DNA of 64,000 nt. Origin: Brevibacterium aurantiacum (lineage in GTDB: Bacteria > Actinomycetota > Actinomycetes > Actinomycetales > Brevibacteriaceae). Location: NCBI RefSeq assembly GCF_007558825.1, contig NZ_VLTK01000002.1:1-64000 (forward strand), read 5' to 3'. This document shows, in pieces, positions 34,147 to 43,847 of this stretch (position 1 is its first letter; every line of letters starts with the position of its first letter). Below the pieces are notes generated by a model. That model ran no database searches. It worked only from the letters and a program-made list of their open reading frames with translations, and had not been told where the DNA came from. The position numbers were made by a program, and so were the translations under genes.

Positions 34147-37100
34147 GTGCTCAACGGACTCGATCTCACACGCCAGAACTCCACCATCACTGACCTCGTC
34201 GGAGCGTTCAACGACCCGGAGACAGCAGGTGGGACGATCGATGCGATCAGAGGTCTGTGGCCATCGATCCTGCGCCGAACGCTGGTGTCGGGCGACAACG
34301 ATCCGTCCACCTCGGCACCGCAGCTCATCGTCACGGCCACCACTCGTGAGGCTGAAGACCTGGCCCGGGCCCTGGCGGACTGGGTGCCCGAGGATTCGAT
34401 CGCGATCTTCCCCAGTTGGGAGACCCTCCCACACGAAAAGCTCTCACCTCGGTCTGACACCGTCGGGCAGCGTCTGCAGATCCTGCGCCGCCTGGCCCAC
34501 CCGAGCCCGAACCGGCACCTGGCTTTCATCATCGCCCCGGTCCGCGCATTCCTGCAGCCGCTGGTCAAGGGGCTCGGCGACATCGAGCCGGTGGAGTTGG
34601 CCGTCGGCGACGAATACGAGATCGACCAGCTGTCCCACCGCCTGACAGAACTTGCGTACTCACGCGTGGACATGGTCTCCCGGCGAGGCGAATTCGCCGT
34701 CCGCGGTGGCATCGTCGATATCTTCCCTCCGACGGAGGATCATGCCCTGCGCATCGAATTCTTCGGCGACGAGATCGATGAGATCCGCGAGTTCTCCGTC
34801 AGCGACCAGAGATCCATTCCCGCCGAGGCGGAGGCCGAACCGCTGAAGCTCTCGGCTCCACCCTGCCGGGAGCTCCTGCTCACCGACTCAATCCGGGAGC
34901 GAGCGGCCACGCTGTCGCAGACGTTGCCGGCAGCAACGGACATGCTCGACAAGATCGCCGGTGGAATCGCCGTCGAAGGCATGGAATCACTCTCGGCAGT
35001 GCTGGCAGACGGCATGGAGCCGATCATCGCGTTGCTGCCCGAATCCACGAAGATCATCATCACCGAACCCGAACGTGTCCACGCCAGGGCCGCCGACCTC
35101 GTCGTAACGACGAACGAATTCCTCGAAGCCGCATGGTCAGGAGCCGCAGCCGGCGGCGAATCCCCGATCGACCTATCCGCAGCGACTTTCCGGACCATGG
35201 AAGAGATGGAAGAAGGCGCTCGCCTCATCGGCTTGGCCTGGTGGGAGCTCGGCGGTTTCTCCACCGACGAAGAGCTCGTCTCACCTGCGGAGAATCTGTT
35301 CTCCGTTCCGGCGCGCGCTCCTCGGGGATATGCCGGTGACGTCGAGGCGATCCTCGCCGATGTCAAGGGACTCATCCATGACAGGTGGCGCATCCTCGTG
35401 CTCACCGAGGGGCAGGGACCGGGCCAGCGGATGGTCGAGGTGTTCTCGGAGGCTGGGGTGCCTGCGACCTTCGTCGATGACCCGACGGACATCGCCGATG
35501 CTCTGGTCACCGTCACCACGGCCGCGCCATTCGGCGGATTCGTCTTCGACGACCTCAAACTGGCCGTGCTCACCGAAGCCGATGTGCTCGGTCGCGCGGC
35601 AGCCACCTCGACGAGGGACATGCGGCGCCTGCCCACCCGACGCAAACGCAACCAGGTGGACCCGCTCAACCTGGCACCCGGGGACTTCGTCGTCCACGAC
35701 CAGCACGGCGTCGGCAAGTTCATCGAGATGACCCAGCGCACCACTGGCAAGGGAGCGAACAAGCACACCCGCGAATACCTCATCGTCGAATACGCCCCGG
35801 CCAAACGCGGCCAGCCCGGCGACCGACTTTACGTTCCCAGCGATGCCCTCGACCAGGTCAGCCGCTACGTCGGTGGGGAGAGCCCGACCCTGAACAAGAT
35901 GGGCGGCTCCGACTGGTCGACGACGAAAGCCAAGGCCAGGAAGGCGGTCAAGGAGATCGCCGGTGAACTCGTCCGCCTCTACTCTGCTCGACAAGCCACC
36001 GTCGGCCACACCTATGGACCGGACACACCATGGCAGCGCGAACTCGAAGACGCCTTCCACTACGTGGAGACCGCCGACCAGCTCACGACCATCGACGAGG
36101 TCAAGGGCGATATGGAGAAGGCAGTCCCAATGGACCGTCTGATCTGCGGCGACGTCGGCTACGGTAAGACCGAGATCGCAGTCCGAGCGGCATTCAAGGC
36201 GATCCAGGACGGCAAGCAGGTCGCTGTGCTGGTGCCCACGACTCTGCTCGTCCAGCAGCACTTCGAAACCTTCGCCGAACGCTACTCGGGCTTCCCTGTC
36301 ACCGTCGGTGCGCTCTCTCGCTTCCAGACGAAGAAGGAATCGGACAAGGTCGTCGAAGATCTGGCCGCAGGCAAGCTCGACCTGGTCATCGGCACGCACC
36401 GACTGCTCAGTGGCGAGGTGAGGTTCAAGAGCCTGGGCCTGGTCATCATCGACGAGGAGCAGCGCTTCGGCGTCGAACACAAGGAGACGCTCAAGGCGAT
36501 GCGCACGAACGTCGACGTGCTCGCGATGTCGGCAACGCCGATCCCGAGGACCCTGGAGATGGCCGTGACCGGCATCCGAGAGATGTCGACCTTGGCCACC
36601 CCGCCCGAGGAGCGCCATCCGGTGCTGACCTACGTGGGTAAGAAGGAGGACAAGCAGATCAAGGCCGCGATCCGTCGCGAACTCATGCGCGAGGGCCAGG
36701 TCTTCTACATCCACAACAGAGTCAAGGACATCGAATCCGTGGCCGGCCACATCGCCGAACTCGTTCCTGAGGCCAGGATCGCGATTGCCCACGGAAAGAT
36801 GAACGAACAGCGCCTGGAACAGGTCATCGTCGACTTCTGGGAGAAGAAGTTCGACGTGCTCGTGTGCACGACGATCGTCGAGACCGGCATCGACATCTCC
36901 AACGCCAACACGCTCATCATCGATCACGCTGATCGCTTCGGACTCTCCCAGCTGCACCAGCTGCGCGGTCGGGTCGGTCGAGGCAGGGAACGGGCCTACG
37001 CCTATTTCCTCTACCCGGCAGACACGACACTCACCGAGACAGCCCACGACCGTCTGACGACGTTGGCCGCTCATACAGAGCTCGGCGCCGGCATGCAGGT

Positions 37101-37737
37101 AGCCATGAAGGACCTCGAGATCCGCGGTGCCGGCAACCTCCTCGGCGGACAGCAGTCCGGACAGATCGAAGGGGTCGGATTCGATCTCTATGTGCGGCTT
37201 GTGGGGGAGGCCGTCGCGAACTTCCGCGGCGAGGACACCGAGCCCGAAGCAGATATGCGCATCGAACTGCCCGTCGACGCACACCTGCCGGCAGAATACG
37301 TCGACCACGAACGACTGCGGCTCGAGGCCTATCGGAAACTGGCTGCCGCGGCGAACGAGAGCGAACTGCAGGAAGTCCTCGACGAACTCGTCGACCGGTA
37401 CGGGCCCTACCCGGAGGCTGTGGGTGTGCTCGCCGATGTCGCCAGACTGCGGATCAGGGCCAAAGCCTCGGGCATCAACGACATCGTCGTCCAAGGCAAC
37501 TTCGTGCGCTTCGGTCCGCTCGAGCTCGAGGATTCGCAGGTCGTGCGCCTCAAACGCCTGTACCCGAAGTCTTTGCTCAAGCCCGCAATCCGGTCGGTGC
37601 TCGTGCCCAAGCCGATGACCGGAAACGGCTTCGATGCGAAGGAGATGACGGATTCCGACATCCTGCGTTGGGCCCACCAGTTCCTCGACGCGATCGTCCC
37701 AGTCGTCGCTTCGGAAGTCGTCGAAGCCGGCGTCTGA
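34147..37737 (+). CDS. mfd: Transcription-repair coupling factor Mfd
   Basis: About 1196 residues. Mfd pushes stalled RNA polymerase off damaged DNA and recruits UvrA. The N-terminal UvrB-like part has IFPSWETLPHEKLSPRSD and VRGGIVDIFPPTEDHALRIE. The RNA polymerase-interaction domain follows with GDFVVHDQHGVGKF. The helicase core has CGDVGYGKTE (about residue 668), motif II DEEQRFG (about 769), SATPIPRTLEMA and GRVGRGRERAYAYF. The C-terminal TRCF domain contains LPAEYVDHERLRLEAYRKLA. I prefer the GTG at 34147 over ATG 34144 since the -10 box lies too close to the ATG for a leaderless start. mfd-mazG-eno order matches mycobacteria. Confidence 0.95.
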   Translation: MLNGLDLTRQNSTITDLVGAFNDPETAGGTIDAIRGLWPSILRRTLVSGDNDPSTSAPQLIVTATTREAEDLARALADWVPEDSIAIFPSWETLPHEKLSPRSDTVGQRLQILRRLAHPSPNRHLAFIIAPVRAFLQPLVKGLGDIEPVELAVGDEYEIDQLSHRLTELAYSRVDMVSRRGEFAVRGGIVDIFPPTEDHALRIEFFGDEIDEIREFSVSDQRSIPAEAEAEPLKLSAPPCRELLLTDSIRERAATLSQTLPAATDMLDKIAGGIAVEGMESLSAVLADGMEPIIALLPESTKIIITEPERVHARAADLVVTTNEFLEAAWSGAAAGGESPIDLSAATFRTMEEMEEGARLIGLAWWELGGFSTDEELVSPAENLFSVPARAPRGYAGDVEAILADVKGLIHDRWRILVLTEGQGPGQRMVEVFSEAGVPATFVDDPTDIADALVTVTTAAPFGGFVFDDLKLAVLTEADVLGRAAATSTRDMRRLPTRRKRNQVDPLNLAPGDFVVHDQHGVGKFIEMTQRTTGKGANKHTREYLIVEYAPAKRGQPGDRLYVPSDALDQVSRYVGGESPTLNKMGGSDWSTTKAKARKAVKEIAGELVRLYSARQATVGHTYGPDTPWQRELEDAFHYVETADQLTTIDEVKGDMEKAVPMDRLICGDVGYGKTEIAVRAAFKAIQDGKQVAVLVPTTLLVQQHFETFAERYSGFPVTVGALSRFQTKKESDKVVEDLAAGKLDLVIGTHRLLSGEVRFKSLGLVIIDEEQRFGVEHKETLKAMRTNVDVLAMSATPIPRTLEMAVTGIREMSTLATPPEERHPVLTYVGKKEDKQIKAAIRRELMREGQVFYIHNRVKDIESVAGHIAELVPEARIAIAHGKMNEQRLEQVIVDFWEKKFDVLVCTTIVETGIDISNANTLIIDHADRFGLSQLHQLRGRVGRGRERAYAYFLYPADTTLTETAHDRLTTLAAHTELGAGMQVAMKDLEIRGAGNLLGGQQSGQIEGVGFDLYVRLVGEAVANFRGEDTEPEADMRIELPVDAHLPAEYVDHERLRLEAYRKLAAAANESELQEVLDELVDRYGPYPEAVGVLADVARLRIRAKASGINDIVVQGNFVRFGPLELEDSQVVRLKRLYPKSLLKPAIRSVLVPKPMTGNGFDAKEMTDSDILRWAHQFLDAIVPVVASEVVEAGV

Positions 37738-37788
37738 GGCCGGGGTCTGAATGCGAAGAGGCCGTAATGCTTCAACCGATCTGATCGA

Positions 37789-37816
37789 CTCAGAATGAAT
37801 CTGCACGTATTCTGAG
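37789..37816. repeat. Inverted repeat after mfd
   Basis: CTCAGAAT (37789-37796) and ATTCTGAG (37809-37816) form an 8-bp inverted repeat with a 12-base spacer. It may be a weak mfd terminator or an upstream element of the CsbD-like gene. Confidence 0.4.
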
Positions 37817-37895
37817 AGTTCACATTCTTCCGCTATTCCTGGCGTAGAGTGCGAATACGAGTACAGACGTACCGTGAGACTTAAGGAGAGACACC

Positions 37896-38090
37896 ATGGG
37901 TTTTGACGACAAGTTCGACAACAAGACTGAAGAATTCTCCGGTAAGGCCAAGGAGACAGTCGGCGACATGACCGGCGATGACGAGCTCAAGGCCGAGGGC
38001 TCGGCGGACCAGCTCAAGGGCAAGACCAAGCAGGTCGGCGAGAAGGTCAAGGACCTCGGCAAGGACGTCAAGGACAAGTTCAGCAAGTGA
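37896..38090 (+). CDS. CsbD family stress-response protein
   Basis: A 64-residue, lysine- and aspartate-rich helical protein of the CsbD type. Markers are KTEEFSGKAKETVGDMTGDD and a repeat-like DQLKGKTKQVGEKVKD. CsbD proteins are induced by general stress in many bacteria, but their action is not known. AAGGAGAG precedes the ATG. A strong terminator follows directly, so it is expressed alone. Its N-terminus MGFDD parallels MGLDD of the unrelated MT0933-like gene at 22899. Confidence 0.92.
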   Translation: MGFDDKFDNKTEEFSGKAKETVGDMTGDDELKAEGSADQLKGKTKQVGEKVKDLGKDVKDKFSK

Positions 38091-38100
38091 TGCAGAATTC

Positions 38101-38128
38101 GACCCCCATCGCGACTGCGGTGGGGGTC
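38101..38128 (+). terminator. Terminator after csbD-like gene
   Basis: GACCCCCATCGC (38101-38112), loop GACT, and GCGGTGGGGGTC (38117-38128) make a 12-pair stem with one G-T pair, followed by ATTCTTATTGTT. Confidence 0.85.
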
Positions 38129-38211
38129 ATTCTTATTGTTCGACCTTCGTAGTGTGTCGAGCAGCGAGTCGAACCGTCATAGCGGTGCTGGAATCGGAAG
38201 GTGTCACGACA

Positions 38212-38670
38212 GTGGAGCAGGCAGAGACAGCGGGCGTCATCGGTGCTCGAACCGAGGGAGCAATCGAGGCGATGGCGACACTGCGGCGGCGGTGCCCGTG
38301 GTCGAGCCGGCAGGACCACGGAAGCCTCGAGAGGTATGCGCGCGAGGAGACCGAGGAGCTCATCGAAGCACTCGAAGACTACCGAGCTGATGCGAATCCG
38401 GACCACCGGGCCGCCGTCGTCGAAGAACTCGGCGATGTCTTCTACCAGGTGCTCTTCCACTCCGCGCTGTTGGACGAGAGTGCTTCCGCCGCCTACGGGC
38501 ACACGCTGGGGATGATCATAGAAGGGCTGGAGGCAAAACTCATCCGGCGTCATCCCCTTGCCTTCGGCGAGGGTGCCAGTGATGAGCACATGGCCTCCCT
38601 CGAAGACGTCGAGGCCGAATATCGCCGGATCAAGACAGAAGAGAAACAGCAGAAAGACACGAATCAGTGA
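38212..38670 (+). CDS. mazG: MazG-family nucleotide pyrophosphohydrolase
   Basis: About 152 residues, a single MazG domain that hydrolyses NTPs or dNTPs to NMP and pyrophosphate. It has RRRCPWSSRQDHGSL, the family's CPWD-x-x-Q-T/D-H-x-S-L motif with Asp changed to Ser, then the metal-binding E-E-x-x-E (EETEELIEAL) and E-x-x-D (EELGDVFYQV). The C-terminal half of long MazG proteins is absent, so it is the short actinobacterial form. The start is uncertain: GTG 38212 has GGAAGG ten bases upstream, and GTG 38185 is the alternative. Its end overlaps the phosphatase gene by four bases. Confidence 0.88.
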   Translation: MEQAETAGVIGARTEGAIEAMATLRRRCPWSSRQDHGSLERYAREETEELIEALEDYRADANPDHRAAVVEELGDVFYQVLFHSALLDESASAAYGHTLGMIIEGLEAKLIRRHPLAFGEGASDEHMASLEDVEAEYRRIKTEEKQQKDTNQ

Positions 38671-39482
38671 GCTTGGATCGCATCGACATCGAAGGCACAT
38701 TCAACTTCCGTGACATCGGAGGATCCCCCACCTCGGCGGGGGAATCGAGCGTCGGAAAGGGGAAGGTCTTCCGTTCCGACGGTATCGCCCAACTGACAGA
38801 CAGGTCGCGGGCCGACATCAGAGCACTCGGCATCAGCACCGTCGTCGATCTGCGTGACGTCGGGGAACGATCCAAGCTGCCCGACGCGCTCGAGGGACTC
38901 GACGTGGAGCACATCGAGCTGCCCATCTTCGACGATCATTTCTTTCCTGAGAAGCAGCTCAGCCGCGAGGAGATGCAGAAGGCCGCCGAGGCGACCGGAA
39001 TGGACCTCTCCGATCGCTCGCTGAGTAAGATCTACGAGCTGATGATCAGCCATTTCGGAACGCGACTTGCCAAGGCCATCGACGTCGTTGCGCAGAGCTG
39101 CGAAGGCGGAGTCGTCTTCCACTGCTCTGCCGGCAAGGACAGGACCGGTATGGTCGCCGCCTTCATCCTCGCGCTCCTCGGCGTCGGGCGTCATGAGATC
39201 CTCGAGGACTACGCGATCACCTCCCAACATCTGTCGGGAGGATTCCTCGAGAACATCATCCGGAACTTCGCCGACGCCGGCATCTCCGGCAACCTCGCCG
39301 AGACGGCAACAGCGGCACCCCCGGAACTCATGGCGAAGATCCTCGACTCCATCGACGCAGAATATGGCGAGAACGGTGTCGAAGCCTATCTGCTCGAGCA
39401 TGGAATGGATCCGGCGAGCCCGGATAAGCTGCGCGAACAGCTGTTGACGTCTGCTGACAGGGAAGAGGCCGTCCGGGACTGA
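38667..39482 (+). CDS. Tyrosine-protein phosphatase (Y_phosphatase3 type)
   Basis: A 271-residue protein with the dual-specificity phosphatase active-site loop HCSAGKDRTG (cysteine about residue 153, arginine 158). The beginning, GTFNFRDIGG, and the FRSDGIAQLTD segment are typical of the bacterial tyrosine phosphatase family that includes MptpB, which acts on phosphotyrosine and sometimes phosphoinositides. No signal peptide is seen, so it acts in the cytoplasm unless exported by another route. GTG start overlaps the mazG stop (GTGA). eno follows after about 80 bases under its own signals. Confidence 0.92.
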   Translation: MSLDRIDIEGTFNFRDIGGSPTSAGESSVGKGKVFRSDGIAQLTDRSRADIRALGISTVVDLRDVGERSKLPDALEGLDVEHIELPIFDDHFFPEKQLSREEMQKAAEATGMDLSDRSLSKIYELMISHFGTRLAKAIDVVAQSCEGGVVFHCSAGKDRTGMVAAFILALLGVGRHEILEDYAITSQHLSGGFLENIIRNFADAGISGNLAETATAAPPELMAKILDSIDAEYGENGVEAYLLEHGMDPASPDKLREQLLTSADREEAVRD

Positions 39483-39561
39483 GAATGAGCTCGGTCCTCC
39501 GGTGCATTAAGCTGTCCTGCAGGCACATGTTCCCCATGTGAAACCAATTGCGAAGGAGTAA

Positions 39562-40845
<1,284 letters not shown>

Positions 40846-40857
40846 ATGGTTTCGTCC

Positions 40858-40907
40858 CCGAGGCGGGCGTCAGGTGATCATCAATGGTCACCCGGCGCCC
40901 GCCTCGG
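40858..40907 (+). terminator. Hairpin after eno
   Basis: CCGAGGCGGGCG (40858-40869) pairs with CGCCCGCCTCGG (40896-40907), with an inner GGTGA/TCACC pair. There is no T tract, so it may be a terminator without U-run or an mRNA 3' stabiliser. Confidence 0.55.
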
Positions 40908-40938
40908 CGGCATTCATCGACAAGACCTCCTTTGATGG

Positions 40939-41033
40939 GATCGGTGCCAGACTCCCAGCGCTCACCGAACTTCTCCGCGATAACAAAAGCTCCCCGCGAT
41001 AACCAGGCCTCCTGGTGATCACAAAACCTCCTG
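40939..41033. repeat. Degenerate 19-bp tandem repeat
   Basis: Three clear copies begin at 40977, 40996 and 41015: GCGATAACAAAAGCTCCCC, GCGATAACCAGGCCTCCTG, GTGATCACAAAACCTCCTG. The preceding 19 bases (40958-40976) and perhaps 40939-40957 look like worn copies. The 315-base gap 40846-41160 holds this repeat and the eno hairpin; I see no gene in it. Confidence 0.5.
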
Positions 41034-41160
41034 CCCCTCGCAGAACACACTGGGGGCGCACCAACTCCGCCTGCCCCGCGCAATTCATACATCTGCAGTG
41101 GTTGTTCATGCGGCTGCGGGTGAGGGTCCTGCCGCGTCTGCCGAGCGCATCCTCGGTCAG

Positions 41161-42225
41161 TCACCTCGTGCCCATGAGGATTCGCCTGATCTCTTCGAAC
41201 TTCGCCTCCGTGAATAGCTCTTTCCAGCTGATTCTGATGACTCGCCAGCCCTGATCTCGCAGCCATTGTTCTCTGCGCCTTTCGCGTTCGAGTTCGTCGC
41301 GGGGCACCCCCGAGCCGAGATACAGCTTTCCGAGTCCATCGATCTCAACGATCATCCGGGCTGCCCTGTGGCAGAAGTCGACGCGAATATTTGACCGCAA
41401 TGAGGCCGTATCGAACTCGACTTGGGGGACGAACCCGACGAATCCGTGCTGGAAGAATCTCACCGCGGCGATCGACTCGGCAGGGGACTCGCGGCGGGCA
41501 TCGGCCAGGTCGAGAGCGAGATGAACCTTCTTGGTGTTCCTTGTCTCCAGACATTGTGCCAGCGTCGCGAGGATCTTCTCTCGCGTCGTCAGTCCACGGT
41601 GCAAAGCGTTGTCGAGCATGGAAACCGAGATATCGGGGTTGTACGTTCGAGCAACATCAATGAGCGTGCGTTCAAGCGTCGTCACCTCGGTCCCGCGAAC
41701 TGCCTGCCGGTGATGTCTCGGGATTGTCACACCCCTGACATGAATGCTCTTGAACCTGCGATTGACTCCGGGGCGCACCACCTCGACTTGGTGGGTGACA
41801 GGGTAAGCAATTGGCAGGCCGTGGATGAGAGCCGCGGAGATGTGCGAGAACACCTCGGCCGGGGGTGATGCCGACGACATTCGGGTCGCAGCGGTTGCCC
41901 CAGCAGTGGTGGCAGATTCCGCCTGACGCTCCTGCTGTCCCTGCTTCTGGAATCTGACTTCGCATCGCGCCATGACTGCGGCGTCGAGGTCTTCGATCTG
42001 ATCTCGGATGTCTCCGTGCTCCGTGAACTCTGAATGCGTTCCTTCGTCGATGCTCGCCCACAGCGGCCGGTGGTCTTCCCTGGAGCAGACGTGTCTGACC
42101 GAATAGACGCCGCGAGACAACCGACGTACGCAGCAACTTCGGGCCCGCCGAATGTCTGCATGGGTGAACCCGAGTCGGATGATCTGCTGTGTGGTCATAA
42201 TTTTGTACATGACATTAAACTGCAT
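41161..42225 (-). CDS. AbiEi-like antitoxin domain plus DUF559-like nuclease-fold protein
   Basis: About 354 residues. The N-terminus (TTQQIIRLGFTHADIRRARS) resembles the winged-helix AbiEi antitoxin domain of type IV toxin-antitoxin systems. The middle, HGLPIAYPVTHQVEVVRP and TTLERTLIDVARTY, is typical of actinobacterial proteins of this sort. The C-terminus (VDFCHRAARMIVEIDG, then a basic helix and VIRISWKEL) fits a DUF559/Vsr-like PD-(D/E)xK nuclease fold. No AbiEii-like toxin adjoins, so it is probably a solitary protein of unknown role. Start 42225 is chosen because TACTAT ends six bases upstream; ATGs at 42210 and 42198 are alternatives. Its promoter region is unusually AT-rich. Confidence 0.75.
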   Translation of the reverse strand: MQFNVMYKIMTTQQIIRLGFTHADIRRARSCCVRRLSRGVYSVRHVCSREDHRPLWASIDEGTHSEFTEHGDIRDQIEDLDAAVMARCEVRFQKQGQQERQAESATTAGATAATRMSSASPPAEVFSHISAALIHGLPIAYPVTHQVEVVRPGVNRRFKSIHVRGVTIPRHHRQAVRGTEVTTLERTLIDVARTYNPDISVSMLDNALHRGLTTREKILATLAQCLETRNTKKVHLALDLADARRESPAESIAAVRFFQHGFVGFVPQVEFDTASLRSNIRVDFCHRAARMIVEIDGLGKLYLGSGVPRDELERERRREQWLRDQGWRVIRISWKELFTEAKFEEIRRILMGTR

Positions 42226-42231
42226 TAAAAT

Positions 42232-42237
42232 ATAGTA
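42232..42237 (-). promoter_or_regulatory. -10 box for AbiEi/DUF559 gene
   Basis: TACTAT on the minus strand ends six bases before ATG 42225, inside an AT-rich patch. Confidence 0.5.
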
Positions 42238-42261
42238 AAATGCAACGAATGGCTTTCGAGT

Positions 42262-42282
42262 TGTGTATAACTCTGTGGATAA
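42262..42282 (-). promoter_or_regulatory. Pair of DnaA-type boxes
   Basis: On the minus strand TTATCCACA (42274-42282) and TTATACACA (42262-42270) both fit the DnaA box consensus TTWTNCACA, with the same orientation and 12-base spacing. They lie just upstream of the AbiEi/DUF559 promoter. Confidence 0.55.
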
Positions 42283-42816
42283 GCGCCGTTTGAGGTGGAA
42301 GCTGGAACGGGAGTGGCGAGCTGCGGAGCGTTGACGTCCGGAGCTCTGGACCCCGGCGTCTGCACCCCGCACTGTGAGTGCCAAATCACCCAACAGCAAC
42401 GGGGGGTTTTAGAGCCAATAGTGCCGGGAGCTGAACTAGTTGTAGGAGGTAGACGCAAGAGTAGGACGTGAGCCTTGGGCGACGGACGGGGTGGAGATGC
42501 GAGCGGCGGGCTGCGCGCCGAGCGGCCAGGCGGCTGCAGTGGGCGGCTGGGACGACGGGACGGCTAAGACGGCAGGGACGGCTGGGAAGCTGGGGGTGGC
42601 TGGGAAGGCTGGAGCGGGCGCTTTGGGACTGCCCGGGGCTGGAACGTGAAAGACACGTGAAGGGTGCACGACGGCAGCGAAGGCGCCTGGCGGATGCGGG
42701 CTTTCGGAGAATAGAACACGCCACGACACCCAAATCCTCGCAGTCCGGATGATGACACGGCAGACTTAGACATGTTGCGACAGCCTTCCCCATCCCCGGT
42801 CGCAGAGGAAAGAGAC
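42283..42816. other. Gene-poor region with G-rich low-complexity DNA
   Basis: No convincing gene lies between the AbiEi/DUF559 promoter and ftsB. From about 42470 to 42640 the + strand is a run of GGGACGGCT/GGCTGGGAAG-like imperfect units. It includes four G-tracts at 42575-42604 separated by 5-6 bases, matching the G-quadruplex pattern. Open frames here are rich in Arg and Trp or Pro and Ser and look like chance. Confidence 0.5.
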
Positions 42817-43308
42817 ATGGTTCCGAGCAAGCCCAGAAACAGCGCCCCCAAATCGGCTCCGGGCAGAGCCGCTCCCCGTCGACGCCCTGCAGCGGTCGTC
42901 GAGGCTCAGCCCACCGAAGGCACTCGCAAGCGGAAGCTGTCCTGGCAGACGGGAGTATTCCTCCTCGTGATCGCCATCGTGCTCGTCACCTTCCTGCCCT
43001 CGATCAATTCGGCACTCAAGCAGGCACAGCAGATCGCCGCACTCAACAGTGAGATCGAATCGACGAAGTCCGAAGTTCAGGGACTGGAGGAGAAGAACGA
43101 GAACCTCAAGGACCCCGCATACATCAAGCGCAAAGCACGCAAGGACCAGTACTACGTCGAAGAGGGCAAGAACGCGGTCATCGTCACCAACCAGGAGGCG
43201 ATCAGCGGTGACGATTCGGATACGGACCGCCCGCAACGCAAACAAGCCTGGTACCTTGAGTTGCTGGAGTCGATTCAAGAGGTCGGCAATACCGTGGAGA
43301 AGGGCTGA
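42817..43308 (+). CDS. ftsB: Septum formation initiator (FtsB/DivIC-like)
   Basis: A 163-residue single-pass membrane protein. A basic, Pro/Ala-rich cytoplasmic N-terminus is followed by one helix (QTGVFLLVIAIVLVTFLPSI) and an outside coiled coil with AALNSEIESTKSEVQGLEEK, then the family motif EENLKDPAYIKRKARKDQY-like segment and YVEEGKNAVIV. FtsB acts with FtsL and FtsQ in the divisome; the family assignment is firm, exact partner use is inferred. ATG 42817 has AGAGGA seven bases upstream; an in-frame ATG at 42772 is less likely. Gene order eno-ftsB-DUF501-ppx equals Rv1023-Rv1026. Confidence 0.92.
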   Translation: MVPSKPRNSAPKSAPGRAAPRRRPAAVVEAQPTEGTRKRKLSWQTGVFLLVIAIVLVTFLPSINSALKQAQQIAALNSEIESTKSEVQGLEEKNENLKDPAYIKRKARKDQYYVEEGKNAVIVTNQEAISGDDSDTDRPQRKQAWYLELLESIQEVGNTVEKG

Positions 43309-43838
43309 TGATCACAGAGTGCACCGAGGCGGACTTCGCCATCCTGAAGGACCAGCTCGGGCGGATTCCGCGCGGCGTCGTCGGGATTGCCGCCCGCAGC
43401 GCATCGGGTGAGCCTCTGGTCGTCGCCACCGCTCCGAGGCTCGAGGACGGCACACCGTTCCCCACCGCCTTCTACCTCACCCATCCCGCCTTCGTCACGG
43501 AATGCTCGCGTCTCGAGGCTTCGGGGATCATGGCCGAGTGGTCCGCTGAGCTCGCCGAGGACGAGGAGCTCGCGGCCTCCTATGCCAAGGCCCATGCCGC
43601 TTACCTCGCGACGCGATCCGAGATCGGCAAAACGGCCGGCCTCGCCGAGGTGGAGGAGATCAAGGACTACTCCGCCGGCGGCATGCCCAACCGAGTGAAA
43701 TGCCTGCACGCCCTGGTCGGCCACTCACTGGCCGCCGGCCCTGGGGTCAACCCGATCGGTGATCGCGCAATCTCGTTCATGACCGACGTCCCCACCCCGG
43801 CGGGCACAGAGAACGCCTCGGCCGAGGCAAGCGAATAG
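43308..43838 (+). CDS. DUF501 family protein
   Basis: A 176-residue conserved actinobacterial protein (Rv1025 type) of unknown function. It has the family marks LGRIPRGVVGIAARSASGEP, TAFYLTHPAFVTECSRLEASG and MPNRVKCLHALVGHSLAAGPGVN-like C-terminal part with Cys and two His residues that could bind metal. The ATG shares one base with the ftsB stop, so translation is coupled. It is flanked by ftsB and ppx in the standard order; this suggests a link to cell division or phosphate metabolism but proves nothing. Confidence 0.9.
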   Translation: MITECTEADFAILKDQLGRIPRGVVGIAARSASGEPLVVATAPRLEDGTPFPTAFYLTHPAFVTECSRLEASGIMAEWSAELAEDEELAASYAKAHAAYLATRSEIGKTAGLAEVEEIKDYSAGGMPNRVKCLHALVGHSLAAGPGVNPIGDRAISFMTDVPTPAGTENASAEASE

Positions 43839-43847
43839 GAGAGACTC

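Noticed and set aside
35281..37806. 841-residue open frame on the minus strand across mfd
   Set aside because: It is the antisense shadow of mfd caused by high GC at third codon positions. Its translation is Asp/Val/His-rich without known motifs, while mfd has full helicase motifs.
40939..41033. CRISPR array
   Set aside because: The repeat unit is 19 bases with no spacers and no cas genes; it is a tandem repeat.
42468..42752. 94-residue Arg/Trp-rich open frame before ftsB
   Set aside because: It lies in low-complexity G-rich DNA, has no ribosome binding site and no protein-like pattern.
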